The notes under the pieces: generated by a model | What the model was told of the DNA's origin: nothing | Seen by the model: only the letters and a program-made list of their open reading frames with translations | The model's database searches: none | Made by a program: the position numbers and the translations under genes | Assembly (NCBI GenBank): GCA_003255025.1 | Contig: QANY01005285.1 | Location: 1-64,000, forward strand | Length of the DNA: 64,000 nucleotides | Origin: Datisca glomerata | Lineage: Eukaryota; Streptophyta; Magnoliopsida; Cucurbitales; Datiscaceae | Reading direction: 5' to 3' | Part shown: in pieces, positions 47,102 through 59,028 of the stretch | Layout: each line of letters begins with the position of its first letter | How positions within the stretch are numbered: position 1 is the stretch's first letter

Positions 47102-47775
47102 TTTCTCTCTCTCTCTCTCTCTCAATCTTTCTCTCTCTCAAGCTCTCTCTCTCACTCTCACTCTCTTTCTCTCTCTCTCATTCTCACCCTCTCTATCTCT
47201 CTCTCACACACTTACACTCTCTCTCTCTTCCTCTCTCACACTCTTTCTCTTTGTCTCTCTCTCACTCTCGCTTTGACTCGCTCTCTCATTTTCTCACTTT
47301 GACTCGCTCTCTCATTTTATCGCTCTCTCATTTTATCGCTCTCTCATTTTATCGCTCTCTCTCAATCTCTCTCTCTCCTCTATCTCCTCTCTCTCCATCC
47401 CCCCTCTATCTCCTCTCTCCCTCTCTCTCGATCTTTCTATCTAATTCGCTCTCTCTCCCCCACTCTCCTTCCCTCTCTCTCCCACACTCTCCCTCCCTCT
47501 CTCTCTCGATCTCTCTTTCTCTGTCTCTATCTCTCTCTCTCTCTCACTCTCTTTGTCTCTCTCTCTCTCTATCTCTCTCACTCACACTCTCTCTCACTCT
47601 CTCTCCCTCTCTCACTCTATCTCCCTCTCTCACTCTCTCTCTCCCTTACTCTCACTTTCTCTCTCTCTCATATTCTCACTCTCTCACTCACTCTCTCTCT
47701 CACTCAATCTCTCTCTCACTCTCTCCCACTCTCATTCTCTCACCCTCTCTTTCTCTCTCTCTCTGTATGCCTTTC
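46436..47775 (+). repeat. 1.34-kb tandem duplication, unit B
   Basis: The unit begins ATTCTCTCGACTC right after GTATGCCTTTCAC, which is the end of unit A. That places the duplication joint at about 46,436. Unit B is longer by about 60 bp. Part of this is a third copy of a 16-bp word, CATTTTATCGCTCTCT, at 47,313, 47,329 and 47,345, where unit A has two (45,984 and 46,000). Extra TCTCATTTTCTCATAAACTC and CT repeats near 47,031-47,100 account for more of it. After GTATGCCTTTCAC at 47,765 the sequence continues into new text. Confidence 0.9.
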
Positions 47776-48832
47776 ACTCTCTCTCACTCACTCTATCTCG
47801 CACTCTCATTTTCTACTTCTCTCTCTCTCTCGAGTTCTCTCTCCCTCTCTCTCTCAATCTTTCTCTCTCCCAAGCCCTCTCTCTCACTACCACTCTTTCT
47901 CTCACTCTCACTCTCTCTATCTTTGTCACACTCTCTCTCTTTCTCTCTCTCTCACTCTCACTCTCACTCTCTCTATCTTTCTCACACACACACTCTCTCT
48001 CTCTCACTCTCACTCGTTCTCTCATTTTGTCACTCTCTCTCCTCTCTCAATCCCCTCTCTCTCCCTCTCTCCCTCTCTCCCTCTCTCTCCTCCCTCACTT
48101 TCTCACCTTCCCTCTCTCTAACTATCGATCCCTCACTAACTCTCTCTCACTTTTTCTCGCTCTCTCCCCCACTCTCTCTCCCTCTCTCTCTGTCTCTCTC
48201 TCTCAATCTCCCTCCCTCACTCTCTCTCTCTCGCTCTCTCTCCCCCACTATCTCTCCCCCTCTCTCTCTTTGTCTTTTTATCTATTTCTATCTCTCTCTC
48301 TCTCTCTCAATCTCTCTCTCGTTCTCTCTCCACCACTCTCTCTCCCTCTCTCTCTTTGTCTTTTTATCTCTCTCTATCTCTTTCAATCTCTCTCTCAAAC
48401 TCTCTCTCTCCCTCCCTCTCACACTCTCTATCTCTCTCTCTCACACACACACACACTCTCTCTCACTCTTTCTCTATCTTTAACTCTATCTCACTCTCAC
48501 TCTCACTCCCTCTCTCATTTTCTCGCTCTCTCTCTAATTCTCTCTCGCTTACCCTCTTTCTCACTCTCACATTTTCTCGCATGCTATCTCGTACTCTATT
48601 TCTCTCTCTCTCCCACTCTCGTTCTCTCACCCTCTCTTTCTTTGTCTCTCTTTCTCTCTCTCTCTCACACACTCTCTCCCCTCCCTCACTCATTCTCTCT
48701 TTCTCTGTATCTCTCTCCCACTCTCTCTCTCACTGCCACTCTCTCCCTCTCACTCCCACTCTCTTTCGCTCTCTCATTTTCTCACTCCCTCTCTATCTCT
48801 CACTCTTACTCTCTTTATCTCTCACAAACACA

Positions 48833-48863
<31 letters not shown>

Positions 48864-49094
48864 TCTATGTTTCTTTCTCTCTCATTCTCTCACCCTCTTT
48901 CTCTCTCTCATTTTCACTATCTCTCTCTCCTCTCTGTCCCACTCTCCCTCTCTCTCTATATACATCTATCAGTCACTCTTTTGCTCTCTCCCTCTCTCCC
49001 TCTCTCTCCCACTCTCTGTCTTTCTCTCTCTCTCTCACTCTCTCTCTCTCACTCACCCTCACTCACTCTCTCACACACTTACTTTGTCCCACTT

Positions 49095-49100
<6 letters not shown>
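47776..49100 (+). repeat. Domain C array, 47.8-49.1 kb
   Basis: CAAGCCCTC at 47,871 starts an anchor block with CTATCTTTCTCACACACAC near 47,970. Two related sub-units carry CCACTATCTCTCCCCC near 48,245 and CCACCACTCTCTCTCCC near 48,330, each followed by TTTGTCTTTTTATCT. CTCACATTTTCTCGCATGC near 48,575 belongs to the CACGTTTTCTC family. CTATATACATCTATCAGTC near 48,956 is unusual. No gene is seen. Confidence 0.72.
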
Positions 49101-49144
<44 letters not shown>

Positions 49145-49353
49145 ACTATCTCTCTCACTCTCTCTCTCACATTCACTCTCTCTCGCTCTCTCACTTTCAC
49201 GTTTTCTCAAACTCTTTCTCACACTCTCTTTCTCTCACTCTCTCTCCCTCCCTCGTTCTCTCACCCTCTCTTTCTCTGTATCTCTCCCTCTCTCTCCCAC
49301 TCTCTCTCTCACTCCCACTCTCTCTCACTCCCACTCTCTCCGTTTCACTCCCA

Positions 49354-49390
<37 letters not shown>

Positions 49391-52040
49391 CCTCTCACTC
49401 ACCCTCACTCACTCTCTCTCAAACTCACTTTCTCTCACTCTCCCTCTCTAACTCTCTCTCTCTTTCTCTCCCTCACCCTCACTCACTCTCTCTCAAACTC
49501 ACTTTCTCTCACACTCTCTCTCTCTCTTTCTCTCTCTCTCACACACACACACACACACTATCCCCCTCACTCTCTCTCTCTCACTCCCTCACTCCCTCAC
49601 TCTCACTCTCTCTCGCTCTCTCACTTTCACATTTTCTCGCACTTTTTCTCACACTCTCTTTCTCGCACTCTCTCCCACCCTCGTTGTCTCACCCTCTCTT
49701 ACTCTATATCTCTCCCTCTCTCTCTATCGCTCTCCCACACTCACTCTCTCTCTCTCTCACTCTCGCCTTAACTCGCTCTCTCATTTTCTCACTCTCTCTC
49801 TCAATCTCTCTCTCCTCTATCTCCTCTCTCTCCATCTCCCCTCTCTCTCCTCTCACCCTCTCTCTCCTCTCACCCTCTCTCTCTCCCTCTTTCTCAATCT
49901 TTCTATCTATCCCTCACTCACTCTCTGGCTCTCTTTCACTATCTCTCCTCCACTCTCTCTCCCTCTTTCTGTCTCTCTCTCTCTCACTCTCCCTCACTCA
50001 CTCTCTCTCTCACTCACTCTCTTTCACTCTCTGTCTCTTTCTCTCTCTATCTCTCTCACTCACACTCTATCTCATTCTCTCTCTCATTCTCTCACTCCCT
50101 CTAACTCTCTCTCATCTCTCTCACTCACTCTCTATCTCTATCTCTCTATATGTCTCTCACTCACTCACTCTCTCTATCTCTCACTCACTCTTTCTCTCTC
50201 ACTCACTCTTTCTCTCTCACTCACTCTCTCTCTCACTCACTCTCTCACTCTCTCCCACTCTCGTTCTCTCACCCTCTCTTTCTCTGTCTCTCTCTCTATA
50301 TGTCTCTCACTCTCTCTCACTCTCTCCCTGTCTCACTCTCTCTCTCTCACTCACTCTCCCTCTCTCACTCTCTCTTACTTTCTCACTCTCTGTCTCTCTC
50401 GTGTTCTCTCTCCCTCAATCTTTCCTCTCCCAAGCTCTCTCTCCATCTTTCTCTCTCCCAAGCTCTCTCTCTCACTCTAACTCTCTCTCTTTTTCTCTCA
50501 CTCTCACTCTCACACTCTCTCCTCTCTCTCCCCCTCTCTCTCTCTCCTGTCTCACTCTCTCTCCCTCTCTCTTTCTATCTATCGATCCCTCACTCACTAT
50601 CTCTCGGTCTCTCTCCCCCACTCTCCCTCTCTCTATGTCTCTCTCTCTCTCAATCTCCCTCAGTCACTCAGTCTCTCGCTCTCTCTCCCTCTCCCTTTTT
50701 ATCTTTTTCTCTCTCTATCTCTCTCACACACACACACACACATTCTCTCTCACTCTCTTTGTCTTTAACTCTCTCTCACTCTCTCACACTCACTCCCTCT
50801 CTCATTTTCTTGCTCTCTCTCTCTTACCCTCTCTCGCTTACTCACTCTCTCACGCTCACATTTTCTTTCATGTTTTCTCATACTCTCCTTCTCTCTCCCA
50901 CTCTCATTCTCCCACTCTCTCTCTGTCTCTCTTTAGCTCTCTCTCTCATTCTTTTCTCTCTCTCACTCCCATTCTCTCTTGCTCACACATTTTCTCTCTC
51001 TCTTGTTCTTTCTCTCTCTCTCACAATTTTTCTCACTCTTAAGCTCTCTCTCTCTCACTGTCACACTCTCTCTTTCTCTCACTCCCAGTCTCTCTGTCGG
51101 ACACACACTCACGCACACACTGTCTCTCTTCCTCTCTTTCTTTCTCTCTCTCATTCTCTCACTCTCATTCTAATTCTCTCCCTCACTCTCACACAATCTC
51201 TCCTTCTCTCTCTCTCCTCTCTGTCACTCTCCTCTCTATCCCTCTCTCCCTCTCTCCCACTCTCTCCCCCTCTCTCCCCCTCTCTCCCTCTCTCTCTATC
51301 TTTCTATCTATGTATCACTCACTCACTCTCTCTCTCTCTCACTCTCTCTCCCTCTCTCACTCTCGCTATCAATCTCTCTCTCTTTCTCTCTCTATCTCTA
51401 TCTCTCACTCACCCTCACTCAGTCTCTCTCTCAGTGACTCTTTCTTTCTCTCTCACTCTCTTTCACTCAATATCTCTCTCACTCTCTCATTCTCGGTCTC
51501 TCTCTCTGTCTTTCACTCTCTCTCACCCTCCCTCACTCACTCACTCCCACTCTTTCTATCACTCTCTCACTCTTGGTCTGTCTCTCTGTCACTCAGACAC
51601 ACTTTCTCTCTCGCTCTCTCATATTCTCACTCTCCCTCTTTCTCTCTCCCTCTCTCTCTCCCAATTTAGTTCTCTCTCCCACTCTCGTTCTCCTACCTTT
51701 TATCTCTCTATCTCTCTCTCACACTCTCTCTTCCCCCCACACTCTCTCTCGCTCCCTCTCTCTATCTATCTATCTCTCACTTACTCTCTCACCCTCTGCC
51801 TCTCTCTCACTCACCCTCACTCACTCTCTCTCACACTCACTTTCTCTCACTCTCTCTGACTCTTTCTCTCTCTCTCTCTCTCTCACACACACTCTCTCTC
51901 TCTCACTCTCACTCTCTCTCTCGCGCTCTCACTTTCACGTTTTCTCACATTTTTTCTCACACTCCTTCTCTCACTCTCCCTCCCACCCTCATTCTATCAC
52001 CCTCTCTTTCTCTATATCTAACCCCCTCTCTCCCTATCTC
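49101..52040 (+). repeat. CTTTCACGTTTTCTC block copies and local tandem repeats
   Basis: The block with (AC)n, then CTATC, then CGCTCTCTCACTTTCAC, then GTTTTCTCA or ATTTTCTCG, then a CTCGTTCTCTCACC-type word, occurs at 49.10-49.30, 49.53-49.74 and 51.89-52.03 kb. Its word ACTTTCAC is at 49,193, 49,623 and 51,931. A 74-bp tandem duplication with CAAACTCACTTTCTCTCAC has copies at 49,420 and 49,494. Near 50,162-50,245 the word CACTCACTC repeats every 16-20 bases. CAAGC words lie at 50,431 and 50,459. Confidence 0.75.
49121..49146 (+). repeat. (AC)13 microsatellite following a CT run
   Basis: A perfect AC run directly continues a perfect TC run (49,095-49,120), so the boundary is a single step from CT to CA units. 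A shorter version of the same arrangement is at about 49,530-49,558. Confidence 0.95.
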
Positions 52041-53599
52041 TCTCACACACACACTCTCTTTCTCACTCCCACTCTCTCCCTCTCACTCCCACTCTCTCTT
52101 GCTCTCTCATTTTCTCACTCTCTCTTTCTCTCATTCTCACACTCTCTATCTTTCACACACACAAACTCTTTCTCGCTCTCTATCTGTCTCTCTCGTTCTC
52201 CCTCCCACTCTTACTCTCATTCTCTCTCTCTCTTCCTCTCTCTCTTCCTCTCTTTCTCTCTCTTTTCTCTCTCTCTTGCTCTCTCCCTCTTCCGCTCTCT
52301 CTCCCTTTCTCTCTCTTCCCCACTCATTCTCTCTCTCTCACTAACTCATACTTTCTCTCTCACTCACTCTCTTTCTCTGTCTCAGACAGACATACTCTGT
52401 CACTCTAAAACACTCTCACTCTCACTTTCTCACTCCCACCCTCTCTCTCTCTCACTCCCGCCTTCTCTCTCTCTCTCGTTTACTCTCATTCTTCCACTCT
52501 GGTTCTCTCTCCTTCCCTCTCTCACACTCTCTCTTACACACACACACTCTCTCGATTTCTCACACACACACTCTCTCTCTCATTCTCTGTTTCTCTTTCT
52601 CTATCTCTCTCTTTCTCCCTCTCCCTCTCTCCCACTCTCCCTCTCTCTCACTCTCACACACTCTCTCTCATTCTGTGTTTCTCTTTCTCTATCTCTCTCT
52701 CTCAGTCTCTCTTTCTCGTTCTCTGTTTCACTTTCTCTATCTCTCTCTCTTAGTCTCTCTGTCCCACTCTCATTCTCACTCTCACTCTCACTATATCTAT
52801 CTCTCCCACTCTCACTCTCTCCCTCACTTTCACCGTCACTATCTCACTCTCTCTATCTTACTTTCTCTCTCTCTCTCTCAATCCCTCTCTCTCTTTTGCT
52901 CTCTCACTCTCACTCTTTGTCGCTCCTCATATTCCCACTCTCCCACACTCTCTCTCCCTTTCTCTCTCTCTCTCTCATTCGCTCTCTATCTCCAATCTTG
53001 TTCTCTCTCCCACTCTCATTCTCTGACCCTCTCTCTCTCTCAATCTCTATGTCTCTCACTCCCACTCTTATTCGCTCACCCTCTCTCTCTCTCTCAATTA
53101 ATATCTCTCTCAGTCTCTCTCACTCCCACACTCTCTCTCACTCCCACTCTCTCTCGCTCTCGCATTCCCTCTCCCTCTCCCTCTCCGTCTCTCTCATTCT
53201 CTCTCTCAATCTCTCTGACTCCCAATCTAGTTCTTTCTTCCACTCTCGTACTCTCACCCGCCCTTTCCCTATCTCTCTCTCACTCTGTCTCTTACTCCCA
53301 CACACTCTCTCTCTCAGTCCTCTCACTCTCTCATTTTCTCACTCTCTCCCTCATTTTGTCACTCTCTCCCTCTCTCTTTCTCCCTCTCTCCCTCTCTCTC
53401 TCTCTCTTGTTATATCTTTCTCTCTTTCTCTCTATCTTTCTCTCTCTCTCTCCCCTTCTCACGCTCTCTATCTCTCTCTCTCTCACTTTCTCTATCTCTC
53501 ATACACATTCTCACACTCTCTCTCTCTCTTTATCTCTCTCTCACACAACGTTTTCTTGCACTCTCTCTCTCTTTCTCTCTCATTCTCTCTCTCGTTCTC
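52041..53599 (+). repeat. Domain C array, 52.0-53.6 kb
   Basis: Pyrimidine-rich with CACAGACATACTCTGTCAC-like variants near 52,384 (reading CAGACAGACATACTCTG). A pair of about 60-bp units carries CTGTTTCTCTTTCTCTATC or CTGTTTCACTTTCTCTATC near 52,587, 52,677 and 52,722. AAACACTCTCACTC lies near 52,408. Diverged cassette words are CCAATCTTGTTCTC near 52,992 and CCCAATCTAGTTCTTTC near 53,221. The TCTGACTCCCAATC start near 53,215 is a variant joint. Confidence 0.7.
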
Positions 53600-56040
53600 T
53601 CTCCCTCATACTGTCTCCCTCACTCACCCACTATCTCTCTCACTCTCTCGCACTCTCTCTCTCATTATCTTTATCTCACTCACTATCTCGCTCTCTCTCT
53701 CCCTATCTCTCTCTCACACTCTCTCTCGCTCTCACGTTTTCTCAATCTCTCTCTCCCTCTCTCTCTCTCGTTGTCACACACACTCTCTCTATGTATCTTG
53801 CTCTCTTTCTCTCTCTATCTATCTTCCTATCTCTAATTCTAACACTCTCTCTTTCTCTCTCTCTCTTCCCTCCCTCTCTTCCTCTCTCTCTCCCTCAATT
53901 ATTCTCTCTCTCCCCATCTCTCTCTCTCGCACTCACTTTCTCTCTCCCTCAATCATTCTCTCTCTCTCTGTTTCTCTCACACTCTCGCTCTCACTCACTC
54001 TCTCTCTGTATCTCACACACACACGCCCTCTCTCTAACACCCGTTTACTCCTTTAGACTCACACTCTCTCACTCTCTCTCACTCACTCTCTCTCTACCTC
54101 AACCTCACTCTCTTTTGCTCTCTCATTTTCTTAAACTCTCTCCCTCCCACTATCGTTCTCTCTCCTTCTCTTTCTCTAACACACACGCCCTCTCTCTCTA
54201 CCTCCCTCTCAATCTCACTCTTGATCACTTTCTTGATTTATCACTCTCTCACTCTCTCTCTCACTCTCTCTCTCTCTCACTCTAACTCCCACTCTCACAC
54301 TCTTCTCACTCTTACACTCACTCTCTCTCACACTCTCTCTCTTTCTCAATCTCTCTGTCTCTCTTTCTCTCTCACTCTCACTCTTTGTCGCTTTCTCATA
54401 TCCTCACTCTCCGTCTCTTTCTCTCCCCCTCTTTCTTTCATTCTTTCTCTCACTCCCACTCTCTCTCTCACTCTCTCTCACTCACTCTCCCTCATTCTCT
54501 GTCACCCCTTCTCTCTCTCTTTCTATCTATCTTTTTCACTCTCTCGCTCTCCATCTCTATCTCTCTATCCCCCCTCTCTCTCACTATCACTCTTTCCCTC
54601 GCTCTCACGTTTTCTCACTCTCTCTCCCTCCCTATCTCTCTCTCTTACTCATACTCCCTCCCTCTCTTTCTCTCACTCTCTCTCTTCTTTCCTCTCTCTC
54701 TCTCATTCACTCTCTCTCTCTTGCTCTCTCTCTCTCTGTTGCTCTCTTTCTCTCTCGCTCTCCCCATCCCTCTATCCCTCACTCATTCTCTCTATCTCTC
54801 TCTCACTAGCTCACTCTCTCTCACTCTCTCTCGCACCCTCTCTCTCATTCTCTTTATCTCTCTCACTCTCTCGCCCTCTCTCCCTATCTCTCTCACTCTC
54901 TCGCCCTCTCTCTCTCTCACTCTCATTCTCTCTCTCGCTCTCACATTTTCTCAATCTCTCTCTCCCTCTCTCTCTCTCACTCTCATCCTCACTCCCTCTC
55001 TCTACCTCTATCTTCCTCTCTCTCTCATTCTCTATCTATCTTCCTCTCTCTCTCATTCTCTATCTATCTTCCTCTCTCTCTCTCATTCTCTCACTCTCTC
55101 GCACTCTCTCTCCCTTCCCTCCCTCTCTTCCTCTCTCTCTCCCTCAATCATTCTCTCTCCCCAGCTCTCTCTCTCACACTCACGTTCTCTCCCCCTCAAT
55201 CATTCTCTCTCTCTGTGTTTCTCTCACTCGCTCACTCTCTCTCTCACTCGTACACTCTCTCTTTATCTCACACACACACGCTCTCTCTCTCACACCCTTT
55301 CACTCACTCTCTCTCACACTCTCTCACTCTCTCTCACTCACTCTCTGTCTCCCTGTCTCAACCTCACTCTCTTTTCCTCTCTCATATTCTCAAACTCTCT
55401 CTCTCTCACTCTTGTTTTCTGTCCCTCCCTTTCTCTCACACACACGCCCTCTGTCTCTATCTCGCTCTCACTCTCACTCTTTATCGCTTTCTTGATTTAT
55501 CTCACTCTCTCTCTCAGCTCTCTCTCTCTCACTCACACACACTCTCTCTCTTTCTCAATTTCTCTATCTCTCTTTCTCTCTCACTCTCCCTCTCTCTCCC
55601 TCTCTTTCTCTCTTTCTCTCTCCCTCTCTCATTCTCTCTCTCACTCCCACTCTCTCTCACTCTCTCTCTCACCCACTCTCCCTCATTCTCTCTCACTCCC
55701 ACTCTCTCTCACTCCCTCTCTCTCACTCTCCCTCATTCTCTCTCACCCTCTCTCCCTATCACCTTCACTCTTTCCCTCGCTCTTAAGTTTTCTCACTCTC
55801 TCTCTCATTCGATCTCTCTCTCTCGTTCTCCCTCTCTCTCTCGTTCTCCCTCCCTCTCTCTCTCCCTTCCTCGTTCACTCTCTCTCTCTCTTGCTCTCTC
55901 TCTCTCTCTTGCTCTCTCTCTCTCTCACTCTCTTGCTCTCTCTCTCTCTGTTGCTCTCTCTCTCTCGCTCTCCCCCCTCCCTCTATTCCTCACTCATTCT
56001 CTCTCTATCTTTCTATCTCACTCAGTCACTCACTCTCTCT
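53600..56040 (+). repeat. About 1.21-1.26-kb tandem duplication
   Basis: Landmarks repeat in order: CTCACGTTTT at 53,731 and CTCACATTTT at 54,940 (offset 1,209); CCCCATCTC at 53,912 and CCCCAGCTC at 55,159 (1,247); AACCTCACTCTCTTTT at 54,101 and 55,360 (1,259); CTTGATTTATC at 54,232 and 55,491 (1,259); CTTTCTCAAT at 54,341 and 55,550 (1,209). In unit 2 a 28-bp repeat with TTCCTCTCTCTC sits at 55,013, 55,041 and 55,069; unit 1 has one copy near 53,830. Divergence is clearly higher than in the 45-47 kb pair, so this duplication is older. Confidence 0.85.
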
Positions 56041-57407
56041 CCCCCCCACACACTCTCTCTCATTCTCTCTCTCTCTCACTCTCTCTCAAACTCACTCTAT
56101 TTCGCTCTGTCATTTTCTTAATCTCTCTCTCTCTCGCTCTCTCTCTCACTCACTATCCCTCTCCTACTCTCATTCCGTCTCCCTCTCTCTCACATTTTCT
56201 CTCTCTCTTCCACACTCTCTCTATCTCACTCTCACTTTCACTCTTACTCGCACTCTCGATTTCCCACACACTCTCTCTCGTTCCCTTTTTCTCTCCCTTT
56301 CTCTCTCTCTCTCTCTGTCTCTCTCAAACTCTCTCTCCCTCACTCTCTCTCTCCCACTCTCTCTCTCTCTCACTCTCTCTATCCCACACACTCTCTCTCT
56401 CCCACACTCTCTCTCTAGCTTTCTCTCTCCCACACTCTCTCTCTATCTCTCTCTCTCCCTATCTCTCTCTATTTCTCTCTATGTCTCTTTCTTTTTCTTA
56501 GTGTCTCTCTTTTTCTCAGTCACTCTCTCTCTCATTCTCTCTCTTTCTCACTCGCTCTCTTTTTCTCTCTCACTCTCTCTCTTTCTCACTCGCTCTCTCT
56601 CCCACACACTCTCTCTCTCACTCTCACTCACTCACTCTCTCTCTCTCCCTATCACGCTCAATTTCTCTTTATGTCTTTCTCTATTCTCAGTCTCTCTCTC
56701 TCCCTCTCTGTCTCTCTCTCCCTCTCTGTCTCTCTCTCACTCTTATTCTCTTTCCTACTCTCTCCCTCTCTGTCTTTCTCCCACTCTTGTTCTCTTTCCC
56801 ACTCTCTCCCTCTCTGTCTCTCTCTCACTATCTATCTCTCTCACCCTCTCTCCCACTCCCACTCTCTCTCACCCTCTCCCTCTCTCTCATTCTCTCTCTT
56901 GTTCTCTCTCCCACTCTCGTTCTCTCTACCTCCCTTTCTCTCCCTCTCTCTATCTCTCTATCAGTCCTTCTCTCACACTCCCACACTCTCTCCTTTCTCT
57001 CGCTCTCTCATTTTCTCACTCTTTTCCTCTCTCTTTCCCTCTCCCTCTCCCTCTCTCTCCCACTCTCTTATTTTCTCTTTCTCTCTCACTCTCTCAATCT
57101 TTCTCTCTCACTCCCTCATTCTCTCTCATTCTCTCATTTTCTCGCTCTCTCTCTCTACTCTCTCGCTCTCTCACTTACACACACACACTCTCTCTCCTTT
57201 TCTCCCTCTCTCTCGCTCTTTCTCTCTCATTCTCTCACTCTCCCTTACTCTCTCTCACTCACTCTCTCACATACTCTCCCTATTTTCTCGCTTGTTTTTC
57301 TCTCTCTCTCCCACTCTCGTTCACCCAGCCTCTCTTTCTCTATCTCTCTCTCTCACTCTCTCTCACTCCCACTTTTTCTCTATCACTCCCACTCTCTCTC
57401 ACTCTCT
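56041..57407 (+). repeat. Domain C array, 56.0-57.4 kb
   Basis: A run of eight C (CCCCCCC-type, near 56,041) and CACACACTC open the stretch. A cluster of CTCTCTCCCACACTCTCTC words lies near 56,385-56,450. CCCTCTCTGTCTCTCTCTC repeats near 56,703, 56,724, 56,764 and 56,809. CCACTCTTGTTCTC and CCACTCTCGTTCTC appear near 56,780 and 56,910. This looks like locally expanded short units. No landmark of the 1.1-kb unit is complete here. Confidence 0.68.
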
Positions 57408-57610
57408 CATTTTCTTACACACACACACACACTCTCAATCTTTCTCTCTCAAGCTCTCTCTCTCTAACTCTCACTCTCTCTATCTCTCTTACTCTCACTC
57501 TCTCATTTTCTTACACACACACACACACACACACACACTCTCAATCTTTCTCTCTCAAGCTCTCTCTCTCTAACTCTCACTCTCACTCTCTCTATCTCTC
57601 TTACTCTCAC
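57408..57610 (+). repeat. 96-bp tandem duplication with AC tract
   Basis: CATTTTCTTACACAC begins at 57,408 and 57,504. Each unit continues AC tract, CTCAATCTTTCTCTC, AAGCTCTC, CTAACTCTCACTC. The AC tract is longer in the second unit (57,513-57,538). The units are otherwise nearly identical, which points to a recent event. Confidence 0.9.
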
Positions 57611-57851
57611 TCTCTCTATCTCTCTCACACACACACACTCGCTCTCTCCCCCTCTCTCTCTCTCACTCTCGCTTTAACTCACTCTCTCATTTTCTCGCAC
57701 ACACTCTCTGTCTCTCACACACACTCTCTCTCCTCTTTCTCCTCTCTCTCTATCCCTCCCTCTCTCTTCTGTCCCCATCTCTCTCCATCTTTCTATCTAA
57801 CCATCCCTCGCTCACTCTCTCGCGCTCTATCCCCCACTCTCTCTCCCTCCC

Positions 57852-57888
<37 letters not shown>

Positions 57889-59028
57889 CTCCCTCACTCA
57901 CTCTCTCACTCACTCACTCTCACCCTCTCTCTGTCTCTCTCTCTCTATCTCTCTCACTCGCTCTCTTTCACTCTCTCTCTCTCCCACTCTCATTCTTTCA
58001 CCCTCTCTTTGTCTGCCTCTCTCTATGTCTCTCTCATGCCCACTTTCTCTCTCACACACCCACTCTCTCTCGCTCTGTCATTTTCTAACTCTCTCTCTCG
58101 TCTTCTCTCTCTCCCTCTCAATCTTTCTCTCTCCCAAGCTCTCTCTCTCACTCTCACTCTCTGGCTCTTTCTCTCACTCTCACTCTCTATCTCTCACACA
58201 CACACACACTCTCTCACTCTCACTCCAAATTCTCTCTCTCCCTCTCTCTCTCACTCTGACTCGCTCCCTCATTTTCTCGCTCTCTCTCTCCACTCTAAAT
58301 CCTCTCTCTCCCTCTCTCTCCCTTTCACTCGCTCTCTCATATTCACACTCTCTCTCTCCTCTCTAAATCCTCTCTCTCCCTCTCTCCCTCTCTCACTCCT
58401 CTTTCTCTCTAATTCACTCACTCTCCCTCACTCACACTTTCCTCTCTCCCTCCCTCTCTCTATCTATCTATCCCTCACTCACTCTCTCTCACTTTCTCTC
58501 TTTCTCACACCCTCTCTCTCTCTCACTCACTCTCCCTCACCCACTCCCTCTATCACTCACTCGCTCCCTCATTTTGTCGCTCTCTCTCCTCTCTAAATCC
58601 TCTCTCTCCCTCTCTCTCTCCCTCTCACTCGCTCTCTCATTTTCGCAATCTCTCTTTCCTCTCTAAATCCTCTCTCCCTCTCTCTTTCCCTCTCACTCGC
58701 TCTCTCATTTTCACAATCTCTCTCTCCTCTCTAAATCCTCTCTCTCCCTCTCTCCCTCTCTCACTCCTCTCTCTCTCTCTCTCAATCACTCACTCTCCCT
58801 CACTCACTCTCTCCTCTCTCCCTCTCTCTCCCTCTCTCTCTCTCTATCTATCCCTCACTCACTCTCTCTCGCTCTCTCTTCCCCACTCTCTCTCCCTCTC
58901 TATATCTCTCTCTCTCTATGTCTCTCTCTCTCACTCACTCTCCATCACCCACTTTCTCTCTCTCACTCAATCTCTCTCACATTCTCTTTGTCTCTTTCTT
59001 TCTCCCTCTCTCTCATCCACTCTCTCTC
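57611..59028 (+). repeat. Domain C unit with CTAAATCCTCTC repeats
   Basis: The word TAAATCC occurs at 58,295, 58,362, 58,594, 58,664 and 58,732 (neighbour spacing 67, 70 and 68, with one gap of 232). The repeated unit reads CTCTCACTCGCTCTCTCATT, then a TTC-CACTC or TTCGCAATC step, then CTCTCTAAATCCTCTC. Further TAAATCC words are at 59,462, 59,482 and 59,560. CAAGCTCTC is at 58,135. CTATCTATCCCTCACTCAC near 58,460 and 58,844 closes each sub-unit. Confidence 0.8.

Noticed and set aside
51573..54056. 827-codon open frame on the + strand
   Set aside because: The translation is almost only Ser and Leu with His, Pro, Thr and Phe, exactly what TCTC-type repeats spell. There are no domains, and overlapping long frames exist in other phases. 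Other long frames (for example 47,553-49,451, 49,084-51,042 and 56,501-58,366) have the same character.
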